Below are positions 51,569 through 59,797 of a stretch of DNA of 64,000 bases, piece after piece; position 1 is the stretch's first letter; each line of letters starts with the position of its first letter. The notes beneath the pieces are model-generated. The model was not told the origin of the DNA. It made no database searches and saw nothing but the letters and a program-made list of their open reading frames with translations. Both the position numbers and the translations under genes were made by a program. Origin of the DNA: Vibrio cidicii (GTDB lineage: Bacteria > Pseudomonadota > Gammaproteobacteria > Enterobacterales > Vibrionaceae); NCBI RefSeq assembly GCF_009763805.1, contig NZ_CP046804.1, positions 1,674,001 through 1,738,000 of the forward strand. Reading direction: 5' to 3'.

Positions 51569-52330
51569 ATGAACAAACAAGAATTGAACTTTTTAAATCA
51601 ATACGTCAACGTCAGAATGCCAAGAAACGCGAGTGAATGGACAGATCATTATGCGTTTTTAGCGGTAGCTTCTGGAATCGATGTGGACCTAATCATGGAA
51701 AAAGCTAAGATCTTAATGAACTTGAACGTACAGCATCAAAAGCTTCTGAGAAGTGATCCTGAAAAAATAATGAAAGAATTTGAATCGAAGCGCGATGTTG
51801 TGTTTGCCAATGCGTCAACATACTTTGTTAATATGTTCGGCTTTGATCTTACATCTGCATACGATATGCAGACAGTATGGAATGGCTTGTTCAGTAAATT
51901 TGGCAAAACTAAAATCGTTAAGCGTTTATTCGCAGACGAGATGATCAAAGTCTATAACGCGATTAACATAAATAGAGCACTTAACACTGCTTATCATGCA
52001 GAGCTTCAAGCAATAGGTGTTAACGCTGACACTATCAAATCAATCTTAAAATCATGGACAGTTAAAGACACAAAAGAGAGCGCACAAGCGTATCGTATTG
52101 CTTACAAACAATTTGAATCAGAACTTGTTGAACATTATAAACTTATGCATTCGATTGAATCTGAATCAACGCTGCAAAACGTTAAGTTAGAACATGTAGT
52201 AGATAGACTAATTAAGTCACATCATTTCGATCAAACAGACAAAGAATTTAACAAGTATCAATTCCATGCCTTACCAGACATTATGCTTATCAAGCTTTGC
52301 TTCTCTCAATCGATAAACAAAACTCTATAA
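51569..52330 (+). CDS. hypothetical protein, 253 aa
   Basis: AAGGATA precedes ATG 51569. Soluble, helical, beginning MNKQELNFLNQYVNVRMPRNASEW, with FGKTKIVKRLFADEMIKVYN in the middle. No recognised catalytic or HTH motif. It has its own upstream region of about 200 bases and ends in a bidirectional terminator. Confidence 0.8.
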   Translation: MNKQELNFLNQYVNVRMPRNASEWTDHYAFLAVASGIDVDLIMEKAKILMNLNVQHQKLLRSDPEKIMKEFESKRDVVFANASTYFVNMFGFDLTSAYDMQTVWNGLFSKFGKTKIVKRLFADEMIKVYNAININRALNTAYHAELQAIGVNADTIKSILKSWTVKDTKESAQAYRIAYKQFESELVEHYKLMHSIESESTLQNVKLEHVVDRLIKSHHFDQTDKEFNKYQFHALPDIMLIKLCFSQSINKTL

Positions 52331-52344
52331 CTCAAACTAAAAGA

Positions 52345-52360
52345 ACCGCCAAATGGCGGT
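52345..52360. terminator. bidirectional terminator
   Basis: ACCGCC-AAAT-GGCGGT between convergent genes, flanked by A and T-rich runs. Confidence 0.85.
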
Positions 52361-52367
52361 CTTTCTT

Positions 52368-54194
52368 TTATCTCAACTTCGCTTTTTTAGCTTGTTGATG
52401 AGTTTTTTGTGAGTTGTTAGGACTTGTGCCAGTTTCACGTTGTAATTTTTGAATAGCACGTTGCTCAACAGCTTCATCGCTGTTTGGATCGATTCCGTTA
52501 ACAGCATCTGCAAGTGCATCATCAAAGTCTGGATCAAAGTCCTTTTCTTGATTGGCTGTGTTTTTAACTTCATCTTCATCATCAAATTCAAGATCATCAA
52601 AATCAATATCTAACTCATCAGTTTGCTGATCAGGTGTATCCACTTCGTTTTTAGGTTGATTCGTCTGTTCTTGCGTATCTGCTTCATTAACGAATGGATT
52701 ATCATCAACAATATGTTGTTCAGGATTTTCAGGTGTTTCTCCATCATTTGAGAATGGATTATCATCTACCTGCTCTTGCTTCTCTTGATGTTTTGGCTCT
52801 TGCGGCACATCTCCTTCGTTCTTCGGCTGCTCAGGTGTCTCTCCATCATTTGTGAATGGATTATCATCTACCTGCTCTTGCTTCTCTTGATGTTTTGGCT
52901 CTTGCGGCACATCTCCTTCGTTCTTCGGCTGCTCAGGTGTCTCTCCATCATTTGTGAATGGATTATCATCTACCTGCTCTTGCTTCTCTTGATGCTTTGA
53001 CTCTTGCGGCACATCTCCTTCGTTCTTCGGATTTTCAGGCGTTTCTCCTTCATTTTCGAAAGGATTATCATCAACTACAACGAATGAATTTTCTGGTTTC
53101 GCTGGCTCTTCAACATCATTGTTCAGCTCTTCACCGCTCATCACAAAACTTGGTCTTGTCAATTCGGCCAAAGCATCATGATAGCGTTGTGGTATACCCT
53201 CTTCATGAAGTTTGATTGTGTTTAAATCGAATCCGTCTGATCTCAGTAATTTCCAAGCTTCAATCATATTTGAAAAATCTTCTTCAGTCTCAGGCGTTGG
53301 TACTTGCGTTAATGTTTTTGATTTTTTATTCATAAACAACATTTTTAAATCCACAGCTTTTGTTCCTGTCCCCGCTGTCAAAGTCGTTGAACCAAATATA
53401 CTCTTCTCGATAGTTATTGAGCCGCCAGTTTCAGCGTTAAATAAGCGTTTTTTCAAACCTGTTTTACCCAACTTTTCAACAGAATAGTTGCTTTCGTATT
53501 TTTCTATCAGTTCATCGATAAAATCTTGATAGCTCTTCACTGTTTTATCAGATTTTTGAATGGGATATTCAACTTCTGGTACATCAACATCTTGTGAAAC
53601 AGTTTCCTTAATTTTTGTTTCAGATGAATTTATAATTTTTGGTTGTTCTAAATCCGCTGTTTTGATCAGAGCTGATTGTTCATTTTTTATCGGCTCTTGA
53701 CTGAAAAGTGTGAATTTATCCGTGTATTCAATAGGTTTTGGTGCTTCACTCACAACAAACTCATTCTCATTGCTGATTCTCTTTACATAATCGACATAGT
53801 AACTATCAATATTTTTTGGATTGAACTTCATTGATTCTTTATAAAGTGAAATAGTTCCATCAGCTTGTAACTCTTGAATGTTGCCTGTAACCATCAGTTC
53901 ATGAACAACTGCTTCTGCCTGTTGAAATTCAACAATTCTTTTAGCAAAAGCTTCTTGCTTTTCTACTGTGTTTAAGACTTTCTGACTGGCAGTTTGAGTT
54001 GTATCTAAGAAAAACTCAGGTCTGATTCCGTCTTGCTTGAAACATTCTTCAATTAGAAGATCAGCAAATTCTTCATTTGTTCTTATTTTTTTACCATTGA
54101 TTTTATTTACAATTCTATCTACGATATTCATGTCATCTCTTGCAAGCGATTTAGACTTGTCGATCATTAGTTGAGTATATTCTTCTCTATTCAT
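52368..54194 (-). CDS. acidic protein with tandem 34-residue repeats (608 aa)
   Basis: ATG 54194 shares a base with the stop of the upstream gene (TAATG). Residues 1-370 are a globular region; about 255-350 (GLKKRLFNAETGGSITIEK to WKLLRSDGFDLNTIKL) weakly resembles the LPD7-type domain of relaxase-associated proteins. Residues about 375-510 are tandem 34-residue units of the form DDNPF-x-N-x-G-E-T-P-E, then KNEGDVPQE-x-K-H, ending QEKQEQV; three near-perfect and two partial units. A very acidic stretch and a basic tail follow. DDNPF/DNPF are short linear motifs likely to bind a partner. Most of the C-terminal half must be disordered. It ends a three-gene operon with 54194-54481 and 54459-54617. 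A role in transfer, tied to DNA processing, is speculative. Confidence 0.75.
   Translation of the reverse strand: MNREEYTQLMIDKSKSLARDDMNIVDRIVNKINGKKIRTNEEFADLLIEECFKQDGIRPEFFLDTTQTASQKVLNTVEKQEAFAKRIVEFQQAEAVVHELMVTGNIQELQADGTISLYKESMKFNPKNIDSYYVDYVKRISNENEFVVSEAPKPIEYTDKFTLFSQEPIKNEQSALIKTADLEQPKIINSSETKIKETVSQDVDVPEVEYPIQKSDKTVKSYQDFIDELIEKYESNYSVEKLGKTGLKKRLFNAETGGSITIEKSIFGSTTLTAGTGTKAVDLKMLFMNKKSKTLTQVPTPETEEDFSNMIEAWKLLRSDGFDLNTIKLHEEGIPQRYHDALAELTRPSFVMSGEELNNDVEEPAKPENSFVVVDDNPFENEGETPENPKNEGDVPQESKHQEKQEQVDDNPFTNDGETPEQPKNEGDVPQEPKHQEKQEQVDDNPFTNDGETPEQPKNEGDVPQEPKHQEKQEQVDDNPFSNDGETPENPEQHIVDDNPFVNEADTQEQTNQPKNEVDTPDQQTDELDIDFDDLEFDDEDEVKNTANQEKDFDPDFDDALADAVNGIDPNSDEAVEQRAIQKLQRETGTSPNNSQKTHQQAKKAKLR
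52754..53066 (-). repeat. 102-bp tandem repeats within the 608-aa gene
   Basis: Three units of 102 bp (34 codons). The two inner units are almost identical in DNA, so recent duplication or copy-number change is likely. Partial, more diverged units flank them. Confidence 0.85.
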
Positions 54195-54481
54195 TATTTT
54201 CCTTCCTTATTTAATTTTGAAATAATTGTTTCTATTTTAGTTGCAATCTTATTGTGTAAGATTTCTAACTGAACTTCATTGATATCATCAAAGTCATATG
54301 TATAAGTGACTTCAACTAATTCATCATTTTCTTTTTGATATAAGTTTAATCCGTAGATACTGTCTACAAAGCGATAATCAGTTTCATCATATCTGAATAC
54401 GTAAAATGAATTTGTATCTGATTCATCAATGACGATTAAATCAATATCAACATCTGGTTCAAAAACCTTTGCGTCTATCAT
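54194..54481 (-). CDS. acidic hypothetical protein, 95 aa
   Basis: ATG 54481 follows AAGGAG; a GTG at 54487 is too close to it. Acidic, with FEPDVDIDLIVIDESD and FRYDETDYRFVDSI. Soluble, beta-rich first half and helical end (EIHNKIATKIETIISK-like). Middle gene of a three-gene operon, overlapping both neighbours. Confidence 0.75.
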   Translation of the reverse strand: MIDAKVFEPDVDIDLIVIDESDTNSFYVFRYDETDYRFVDSIYGLNLYQKENDELVEVTYTYDFDDINEVQLEILHNKIATKIETIISKLNKEGK

Positions 54482-54617
54482 TTGCACTCCTTGCGTTAAA
54501 TTTTTTTTCGAGATTCCTTAAATGTTCTTTTTCAACCGACATCTCTAAACTGTCTAATCTATTTGAGATAGATTTGAACAATCTGCGAATCTCAACTAAT
54601 CTTTTTTCTCTTGTCAT
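54459..54617 (-). CDS. small basic helical protein, 52 aa
   Basis: ATG 54617 follows AAAAGGA. Reads MTREKRLVEIRRLFKSISNR then a coiled-coil-like helix (LDSLEMSVEKEHLRNLEKKF) and a basic tail. Its last 23 bases overlap the next gene's start. First gene of the operon with the 95- and 608-aa proteins. Function unknown. Confidence 0.65.
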   Translation of the reverse strand: MTREKRLVEIRRLFKSISNRLDSLEMSVEKEHLRNLEKKFNARSANDRRKGF

Positions 54618-54776
54618 ATTCATTCCTTTTATTTTTAGTTGTTGTATCTATAATTTGTTATACCATATTTTTAATAATCAACAATTTTATGAACTGATTA
54701 AAAGCTTTCAAGAAAGGGATTTAGTTTATAAATAAAGAAAAATGATTTTCGAATATATTTTTACAGTTATAAAAAA

Positions 54777-54797
54777 AAGACATCGATAAGATGTCTT
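54777..54797 (-). terminator. terminator of the CoiA-like gene
   Basis: AAGACATC-GATAA-GATGTCTT with T runs on both sides. Confidence 0.85.
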
Positions 54798-54798
54798 T

Positions 54799-55140
54799 TT
54801 ATTTCTGGCGTTCTGGTGCATACCATGCTTTTGAGTGAACTATTCCATCCTTATCTTGTTTATATACAGTTCCACCATTAGAGCTTACGAGCAATGCCTT
54901 ACGGCTACGTGCTGCATCGAGAATAACTTGCTTTGCCAACCGATGAATGACTGACTCACCCTTACACTCAGCATTTGAAGCATGTGAAAAGTGCCAACGC
55001 TTAACCTTCCCCTGATTCGCTACAAGTGGTTGTAGACAGTCTGGACAAACACAATCACATTTCAGGCCATTGTCTACAGACATGATATGCTTATACTTAC
55101 CGTCTTTACCAATGCCCTAACCGAGTTTTACGCTATTCAT
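54799..55140 (-). pseudogene. CoiA-like protein gene with an amber codon at position 8
   Basis: The only in-frame ATG with a sensible context is at 55140, overlapping the stop of the 163-aa gene. From it the frame reads MNSVKLG-stop-GIGKDGKYKHIMSVDNG. The TAG is at 55117-55119. After it, CDCVCPDCLQPLVANQGKVK then RWHFSHASNAECKGESVIHRLAKQ has the CxxCxxxL...WHFxH...ESxxHxxAK pattern of the competence CoiA family N-terminal domain, which binds zinc. No start with a ribosome site was found after the TAG. Total length, about 113 residues, is short for CoiA (over 300), so the C-terminal nuclease-like part is missing too. One base change (for instance TTG to TAG) would explain it; readthrough is possible. 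Confidence 0.6.
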
Positions 55141-55624
55141 CATTAAAATCTAAATCGTCATCACCTAAAAGCTTCAATTCCAGCTCTTGAACTTCAATAT
55201 CTAAACCATCATCGAAATCAAGCTCTTGTTCTTGTGATACAGCCTTTTCTCTACGTTCAAGTTCAGCTTTTAAATCTTCATCGCTAAGAGAATTGAATAT
55301 TTCAGAAACTATCTTATAGTCAATATTCAAGTTTTTAAGTGACTGAACTTTATCTTTATCGATTTCATCAAGAATATATACACCATGTGTTTCAAAGTAG
55401 TGTGAATGTGCTTTTCGATCTTTCAAACAATACTCATCATAGATAACATCTCTATATATATCAATCGATTCATATGAATCATCAATATCTAAAAAGTATC
55501 TTGCCATTGCTCTTATCCAAGCTTCATTTTCGTTTACACCACATTTAATCAACTCTTCATAATATGGATGGTCTATCTTAATCAACGATTCTAACTCTTC
55601 TAAAATTGTTTTTTCTCTACTCAT
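55133..55624 (-). CDS. acidic hypothetical protein, 163 aa
   Basis: Begins MSREKTILEELESLIKIDHP. Acidic C-terminal third (LDFDDGLDIEVQELELKLLGD then DDLDFNDE). Soluble. Its start lies two bases after the stop of the 69-aa gene, and its end overlaps the start of the CoiA-like gene. No family recognised; the acidic tail recalls DNA-mimic or inhibitor proteins but this is not evidence. Confidence 0.75.
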   Translation of the reverse strand: MSREKTILEELESLIKIDHPYYEELIKCGVNENEAWIRAMARYFLDIDDSYESIDIYRDVIYDEYCLKDRKAHSHYFETHGVYILDEIDKDKVQSLKNLNIDYKIVSEIFNSLSDEDLKAELERREKAVSQEQELDFDDGLDIEVQELELKLLGDDDLDFNDE

Positions 55625-55626
55625 GC

Positions 55627-55836
55627 TTATCTCCTTCTTTTATTTGTAGTTCTTGTTTTTTGCAGTTCTGACTTGAACTTGACTTGTTCATTATTGAATC
55701 TAATTTGATTTTCTAAACTGTCTCCATTCAGATCATTTATCTCATCAAGCGACAAATTCTTTTCGTGTAAGTTTTTAAGATAATCAGTCAATGATTCGTA
55801 AGTTTCAGGCTCGAACGTTATCTTTTCATTTTTCAT
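55627..55836 (-). CDS. small hypothetical protein, 69 aa
   Basis: ATG 55836 is eight bases after GGAG, better than upstream starts. Begins MKNEKITFEPETYESLTDYL; acidic in the middle with a basic tail (KTRTTNKRRR). First gene of an operon with the 163-aa and CoiA-like genes. Function unknown. Confidence 0.7.
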   Translation of the reverse strand: MKNEKITFEPETYESLTDYLKNLHEKNLSLDEINDLNGDSLENQIRFNNEQVKFKSELQKTRTTNKRRR

Positions 55837-56083
55837 GCGCATTTCTCCTATTAAATAAAATTGCATATATATTAAAAGTTATATCATTTAAAACATAACA
55901 GTCAAAAGAATCACAATAATATTTATGATAAATATCAATCTGACAAATAAACATCAGCACATTTAGTTTCAAACTAAATGATTTTCTAATAGTACAAGTG
56001 TTTCATTTTATATAAATAATTTGATTAAAACTCAAAATATGGTTTAACAATAAAAGGAATCAATTATCTATAAGGAGAAACAA

Positions 56084-56362
56084 ATGAAAGAAGAAATAGA
56101 ATTTTTAATGCAGCACTACGAATCAAATTTTCTTGAATATGACGCATTATGCGAATTCATCGAAAACAACATGAACTTAGATGAGCTTGATCAGCTACGA
56201 GAAGAGTTAGAGTTGTTAGAATCAGACGTCTCTATCGATCAAGCTACAAAACAAAAATTACAAGACAACATTGAAATTCTTATTACAGTTCAGCGTTTCA
56301 AAGAAAAAGCGATGAGTGTCTGTTACATAGCTGAATTTTACCATTTAGTATTTAAGCACTAA
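56084..56362 (+). CDS. small acidic helical protein, 92 aa
   Basis: AAGGAGA precedes ATG 56084. Begins MKEEIEFLMQHYESNFLEYD; strongly acidic and helical (DQLREELELLESDV). No family recognised. Monocistronic with a strong terminator; it has about 220 bases of upstream sequence. Confidence 0.75.
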   Translation: MKEEIEFLMQHYESNFLEYDALCEFIENNMNLDELDQLREELELLESDVSIDQATKQKLQDNIEILITVQRFKEKAMSVCYIAEFYHLVFKH

Positions 56363-56363
56363 A

Positions 56364-56387
56364 AAAGCCGCTCATTCGAGTGGCTTT
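56364..56387. terminator. bidirectional terminator
   Basis: AAAGCCGCTC and GAGTGGCTTT pair with one mismatch around ATTC. Confidence 0.85.
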
Positions 56388-56395
56388 CTTACTTT

Positions 56396-56410
56396 TTGCA
56401 AAACTTGCAA
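56396..56410. promoter_or_regulatory. TTGCAA-N3-TTGCAA box
   Basis: Perfect copy with spacer AAC between two convergent genes, just after their shared terminator, so it is unlikely to act as a promoter element. Confidence 0.6.
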
Positions 56411-56423
56411 TTTTTACCAAACT

Positions 56424-57527
56424 TCATAATTTTCTCTTATTTCGCTTGTTTTCCTGCTTGCTAACACTCGCGTCAAAATCAGTAAAATCGAAGTTCAAAG
56501 ATTCGATCAAGTCTTGGTCGATGTGCTGATCTATGCCAGCAGAGAGATTTTGCTGTTGTCTTGCTTCTTTGGTGAAGTCGATAGAGTCATTGAATTCAGA
56601 CAATGCTTGCCACTGTTCAAGCTTGTTAATGCGCTCCCTGTCTTGTCGCTCACCAATGCTGATTATCTTCTCAGGCATGTTGATTAAGAATTTCTCAAAA
56701 GTGTTGTCTATCAGGTTTTGGTGATGATTGTTCAGTTCATCAAGCAAGTCAGTATCAGATAGATTAAACACGTTCTGAGCCAGCATGTGTTTAGAGAAAT
56801 TGGCTTGTTTTCGTAGTCCATAAGCTGAAAAATCTACTTCACAGACAGGCATTTTATGCCCTTGTCGATAAAACCCTACTGTCTGACAAAGTACAGTGCC
56901 GTGAATCGCGTCTCTATCTTCATACAGATCTGAGATAATAGGCGTTAACGCCTTAATCTCTGAAATTGACAGGTAAGGACTCATAAAGTCTATCTCTTCC
57001 CCACGATCAACAATCACTTCACGTATCGTTTCGTAGTCGTCTCTGAACATGCTCTTAGACATAGGGTAAACGTGCTGTTCTACTTGCGATAAGTAATACA
57101 CTTCATTGTTAGTAATCGTAAAGCAACACACATCAGTGTTAAACATTGATTTTAAGGCAAAATCTGGAAGATTCTGGTAGAGCTGTTTCAGATCATCAAA
57201 GTTTTTAACTTGCACAGTTTTGAGAGAGTCTTGATTCAGAAGATTAGCGGCAAGATGCCCCACTCTATCGAGATAATTTTCTCTATCTGATTCAGGGTAG
57301 TAGCTTTTGGCAAACACAAAAGCGCACATTGTTTTATCTAACGTTCTTAAATCTCTGAACAGCTCTGTTGCTGTTAAAGTCAGATCTGCTTTTTGGCTTT
57401 GTTTCGCATAAACCAAGCCATTGTCAGAGTAGTTAAAACGAAATTTCGTTTCGTTAAGGCTTTCGATTCTTTCTTGCAAAAAATCTAAGTGATGATTCTG
57501 ATTTATAAAGTTTTGAATTTCTTTCAT
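56424..57527 (-). CDS. hypothetical protein, 367 aa
   Basis: AAGGATT precedes ATG 57527. Soluble, helical and slightly acidic, with a basic tail (SKQENKRNKRKL). Aromatic-rich central region (SQVEQHVYPMSKSMFRDDYET). No recognised motif. It has its own upstream region, with no neighbour in the same orientation for 800 bases. Confidence 0.8.
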   Translation of the reverse strand: MKEIQNFINQNHHLDFLQERIESLNETKFRFNYSDNGLVYAKQSQKADLTLTATELFRDLRTLDKTMCAFVFAKSYYPESDRENYLDRVGHLAANLLNQDSLKTVQVKNFDDLKQLYQNLPDFALKSMFNTDVCCFTITNNEVYYLSQVEQHVYPMSKSMFRDDYETIREVIVDRGEEIDFMSPYLSISEIKALTPIISDLYEDRDAIHGTVLCQTVGFYRQGHKMPVCEVDFSAYGLRKQANFSKHMLAQNVFNLSDTDLLDELNNHHQNLIDNTFEKFLINMPEKIISIGERQDRERINKLEQWQALSEFNDSIDFTKEARQQQNLSAGIDQHIDQDLIESLNFDFTDFDASVSKQENKRNKRKL

Positions 57528-57586
57528 AGTTAATCCTTAAATATTATACTATCTATTGTATCACTATTTTCAAAAAGACAAAAAAA

Positions 57587-57711
57587 AGCCGCTCAATCAA
57601 GCGGCAAAGTATATTGGAAACTTAGAGAAATATTCATCCTTGAATAATAGTCCTTCTTCTTTTCTCTTAGCTATTTTTTATTATAAGTATATTAAGAAAT
57701 AAATTAACTTC
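57587..57711 (-). ncRNA. candidate small RNA or leader transcript
   Basis: On the - strand a promoter-like TTGACT (57741-57746), 16-base spacer, TAATTT (57719-57724) is followed about 110 bases later by a terminator GCCGCT/AGCGGC (57587-57604) with eight T. No gene but a 14-codon frame (MNISLSFQYTLPLD) with AAGGA lies between. A small RNA or micropeptide is possible. Confidence 0.35.
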
Positions 57712-57746
57712 ACTATTTAAATTATCATCAATTAAATATAAGTCAA

Positions 57747-58328
57747 TAGATAAACTGAAAATAATTTGATTATTTTTAAATAAATATTTTAATGCTTTTT
57801 TGACAATGTATAAATGTGCAATCAAAGACAATTTAAATAGTATATTTATTATATTATGAAAAATTGCAACTTTTGCAAAAAATACTAAACGTCATTTTCG
57901 AATCAATGAACACTCTTCGACCAAAAACCATCACTAAAGAAATTTCATTTTAAACAAATCGGTTTTCTACAAAACCAAACATCTCTTTTCCCTATGTCTT
58001 TATGAACGTGAGATTAAATGTAATTCTTTGTAGTCGAGAGTTTAGTCGCTGCTTTTCAATTCTACGCTCATATGCTCTTCGGTTGATTTCTGGTGCTCAA
58101 AACGTGCGTGATTTGACAGTCCCACACACAAAAACACGACTTTCAAAAAATGGCTATTTTAAGGGATTTTTTAGGTATAGAAAGAGAATACTTTTATTAT
58201 TCTCATCTTAACCCAGTTTTTTGCCTTAAAACACACTAAAACATCCTATCACGAAAATCCGTTTGCGTGAGTATTGCGTTCCAGTTTTGTGAACTATTTA
58301 AATTGTAAATTCACGATTTATTTCAATA
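57747..58328. other. gene-free region with a TTGCAA box
   Basis: About 580 bases without a supported gene. It holds a perfect TTGCAA-CTT-TTGCAA box at 57864-57878, with its flank oriented toward the + strand. The 69-codon + frame at 58002 has no ribosome site. No repeats or hairpins of note were found. Confidence 0.5.
57864..57878. promoter_or_regulatory. TTGCAA-N3-TTGCAA box
   Basis: Perfect copy with spacer CTT, flanked by five A on the left and AAAAATA on the right, as at the module copies. Confidence 0.65.
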
Positions 58329-59030
58329 TCATTTTAGTTGTTTCATCAGTTCAACGATATGACATGATGCTGAATAATGCCTATTCCACATTCTTTGTAC
58401 CCACTCAGGATTAACGTCAAATATACTATCGTCAGGGCTAAAATCATCATTGTTGTCGCACTGCCATTCATACTCAAAATCATAACAAGCTTCTGATAGA
58501 TAACTGAATACACCACTCACAAAAGTCTCATCTGAATCACAAACACCTAAAAGATCCCATTCCGTGATATCAACATTTGTGTAGTCAAAATCAACTAAAA
58601 GTTTAAGTTCTTTATAAACGACATCACCTGATTCATCTAAAACTTCAAAGATGATCAATTGTGCTTTACTATCCTTGTTCCAATCAACTTCTTTGAAAAT
58701 AGTCCCATTTGCTACATAGTCTTTTTTAATATATATCTCTGATACATAATGACTCACTTTAAACAAATCTAAAGTCTCGTACAGAGTGATTTTAGACGTT
58801 AAGGCTTTATACTCTTCATAGCAAAACACTTTACAATATGAGATTGCTTCATCATAATCGACTAAACATAATCCATTCTGTATATCTGTTGTAAACGATA
58901 AAAACTTGAATAAGTTTCTATCGTTTATAAGCTCAGAACTCACTTCTAACGCGAAGTATCCATCAGTACCAAGCAGTATGCATTTCCCTTGCGTTTGTAG
59001 CAGTTCATTTATCATTTGTTCTTCATTCAT
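58329..59030 (-). CDS. acidic hypothetical protein, 233 aa
   Basis: AGGAGA precedes ATG 59030. Very acidic (CDNNDDFSPDDSIFDVNPEW) and aromatic-rich, with eight Cys, not in clear zinc pairs. No family recognised. Last gene of the operon of GNAT, methyltransferase-fold and zinc-ribbon proteins, 31 bases after the previous stop. Confidence 0.8.
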   Translation of the reverse strand: MNEEQMINELLQTQGKCILLGTDGYFALEVSSELINDRNLFKFLSFTTDIQNGLCLVDYDEAISYCKVFCYEEYKALTSKITLYETLDLFKVSHYVSEIYIKKDYVANGTIFKEVDWNKDSKAQLIIFEVLDESGDVVYKELKLLVDFDYTNVDITEWDLLGVCDSDETFVSGVFSYLSEACYDFEYEWQCDNNDDFSPDDSIFDVNPEWVQRMWNRHYSASCHIVELMKQLK

Positions 59031-59061
59031 TTATTTTCTCCTATTGTTAATACTTAAAGGC

Positions 59062-59364
59062 TTAATCTTGTAAATATCTTCTTTCAAACTGAAATCCACA
59101 GTCATCACAATCAAAATCCACAGACATTAAAATATTATCATCTTCATCAATTTCAGTGTCCCAAGAACCACTCTCACAATTTTCCGACGAACATTTAATA
59201 CAACCAGATTTTAATGAATATCTATAATCTACATTTATGAATCTCATGTTGAATTTATGACTACAATCATGACAACACAAATCAAGATCAACGAACTCTG
59301 ATTCATATTGATACTCCATAAACTCTACATTTTCACCACTACACTTATTACATTTCAACGTCAT
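59062..59364 (-). CDS. double zinc-ribbon protein, 100 aa
   Basis: Four Cys pairs: CNKC (5-8) with CCHDC (30-34), and CIKC (55-58) with CDDC (86-89), each pair of pairs making one zinc ribbon. Its start lies inside the end of the 144-aa gene (17-base overlap) with AAAGGAG upstream. No catalytic domain. Zinc ribbons of this kind bind nucleic acid or proteins. The two ribbons and those in the 144-aa protein are similar and likely arose by duplication. Confidence 0.8.
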   Translation of the reverse strand: MTLKCNKCSGENVEFMEYQYESEFVDLDLCCHDCSHKFNMRFINVDYRYSLKSGCIKCSSENCESGSWDTEIDEDDNILMSVDFDCDDCGFQFERRYLQD

Positions 59365-59782
59365 TTTCTTCTCCTTTTATTTCATTAAAACCATCACAAT
59401 CATAGAACTCGACATACGTTTCCAATTCGCAATCGTCACAAATGTATGTCTCATGAATGTAGTTCTCTCCAAAAAATGGATCACCTGATTCCCATACATC
59501 CTTTGAACCGCAGTTGTAACAAGTACCGATCTCAAACCTTTCACCTTCTTCATCTTCATTGAGATTGAACTCTTCTTGCAGCAAGTGTGGAAAATCTTCA
59601 CAATCGTTAAAACCTGCAATTAATGCTTCATAATCTCTTTCGTACTTTTTATCACATGATGTACATTCGAAATCGACATTCAAACATTCACTATTGAAAA
59701 ACAATTCATTAGTCACTACTAAATCTGTTTTAGAACATGACGGACACTCCATCTCTTCTAAGCCATTATTGTCAATTCTCAT
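59348..59782 (-). CDS. double zinc-ribbon protein, 144 aa
   Basis: AGGAGA precedes ATG 59782. CPSC (13-16) with CTSC (40-43) and CYNC (88-91) with CDDC (115-118) form two zinc ribbons separated by an acidic linker (NEDEEGERFEIG). The pattern repeats that of the 100-aa protein next to it and the C-terminus of the methyltransferase-fold protein at 46078. Probably works with the methyltransferase-fold protein encoded 15 bases upstream. Confidence 0.8.
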   Translation of the reverse strand: MRIDNNGLEEMECPSCSKTDLVVTNELFFNSECLNVDFECTSCDKKYERDYEALIAGFNDCEDFPHLLQEEFNLNEDEEGERFEIGTCYNCGSKDVWESGDPFFGENYIHETYICDDCELETYVEFYDCDGFNEIKGEENDVEM

Positions 59783-59797
59783 TTCATTCTCCTATTT

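Noticed and set aside
52776..53000. Leucine-rich + strand frame over the 102-bp repeats
   Set aside because: It is the antisense reading of the repeat in the 608-aa gene and has no start signals.
58002..58211. 69-codon + strand frame in the gene-free region
   Set aside because: No ribosome site, odd composition (basic, no domain), and no terminator after it.
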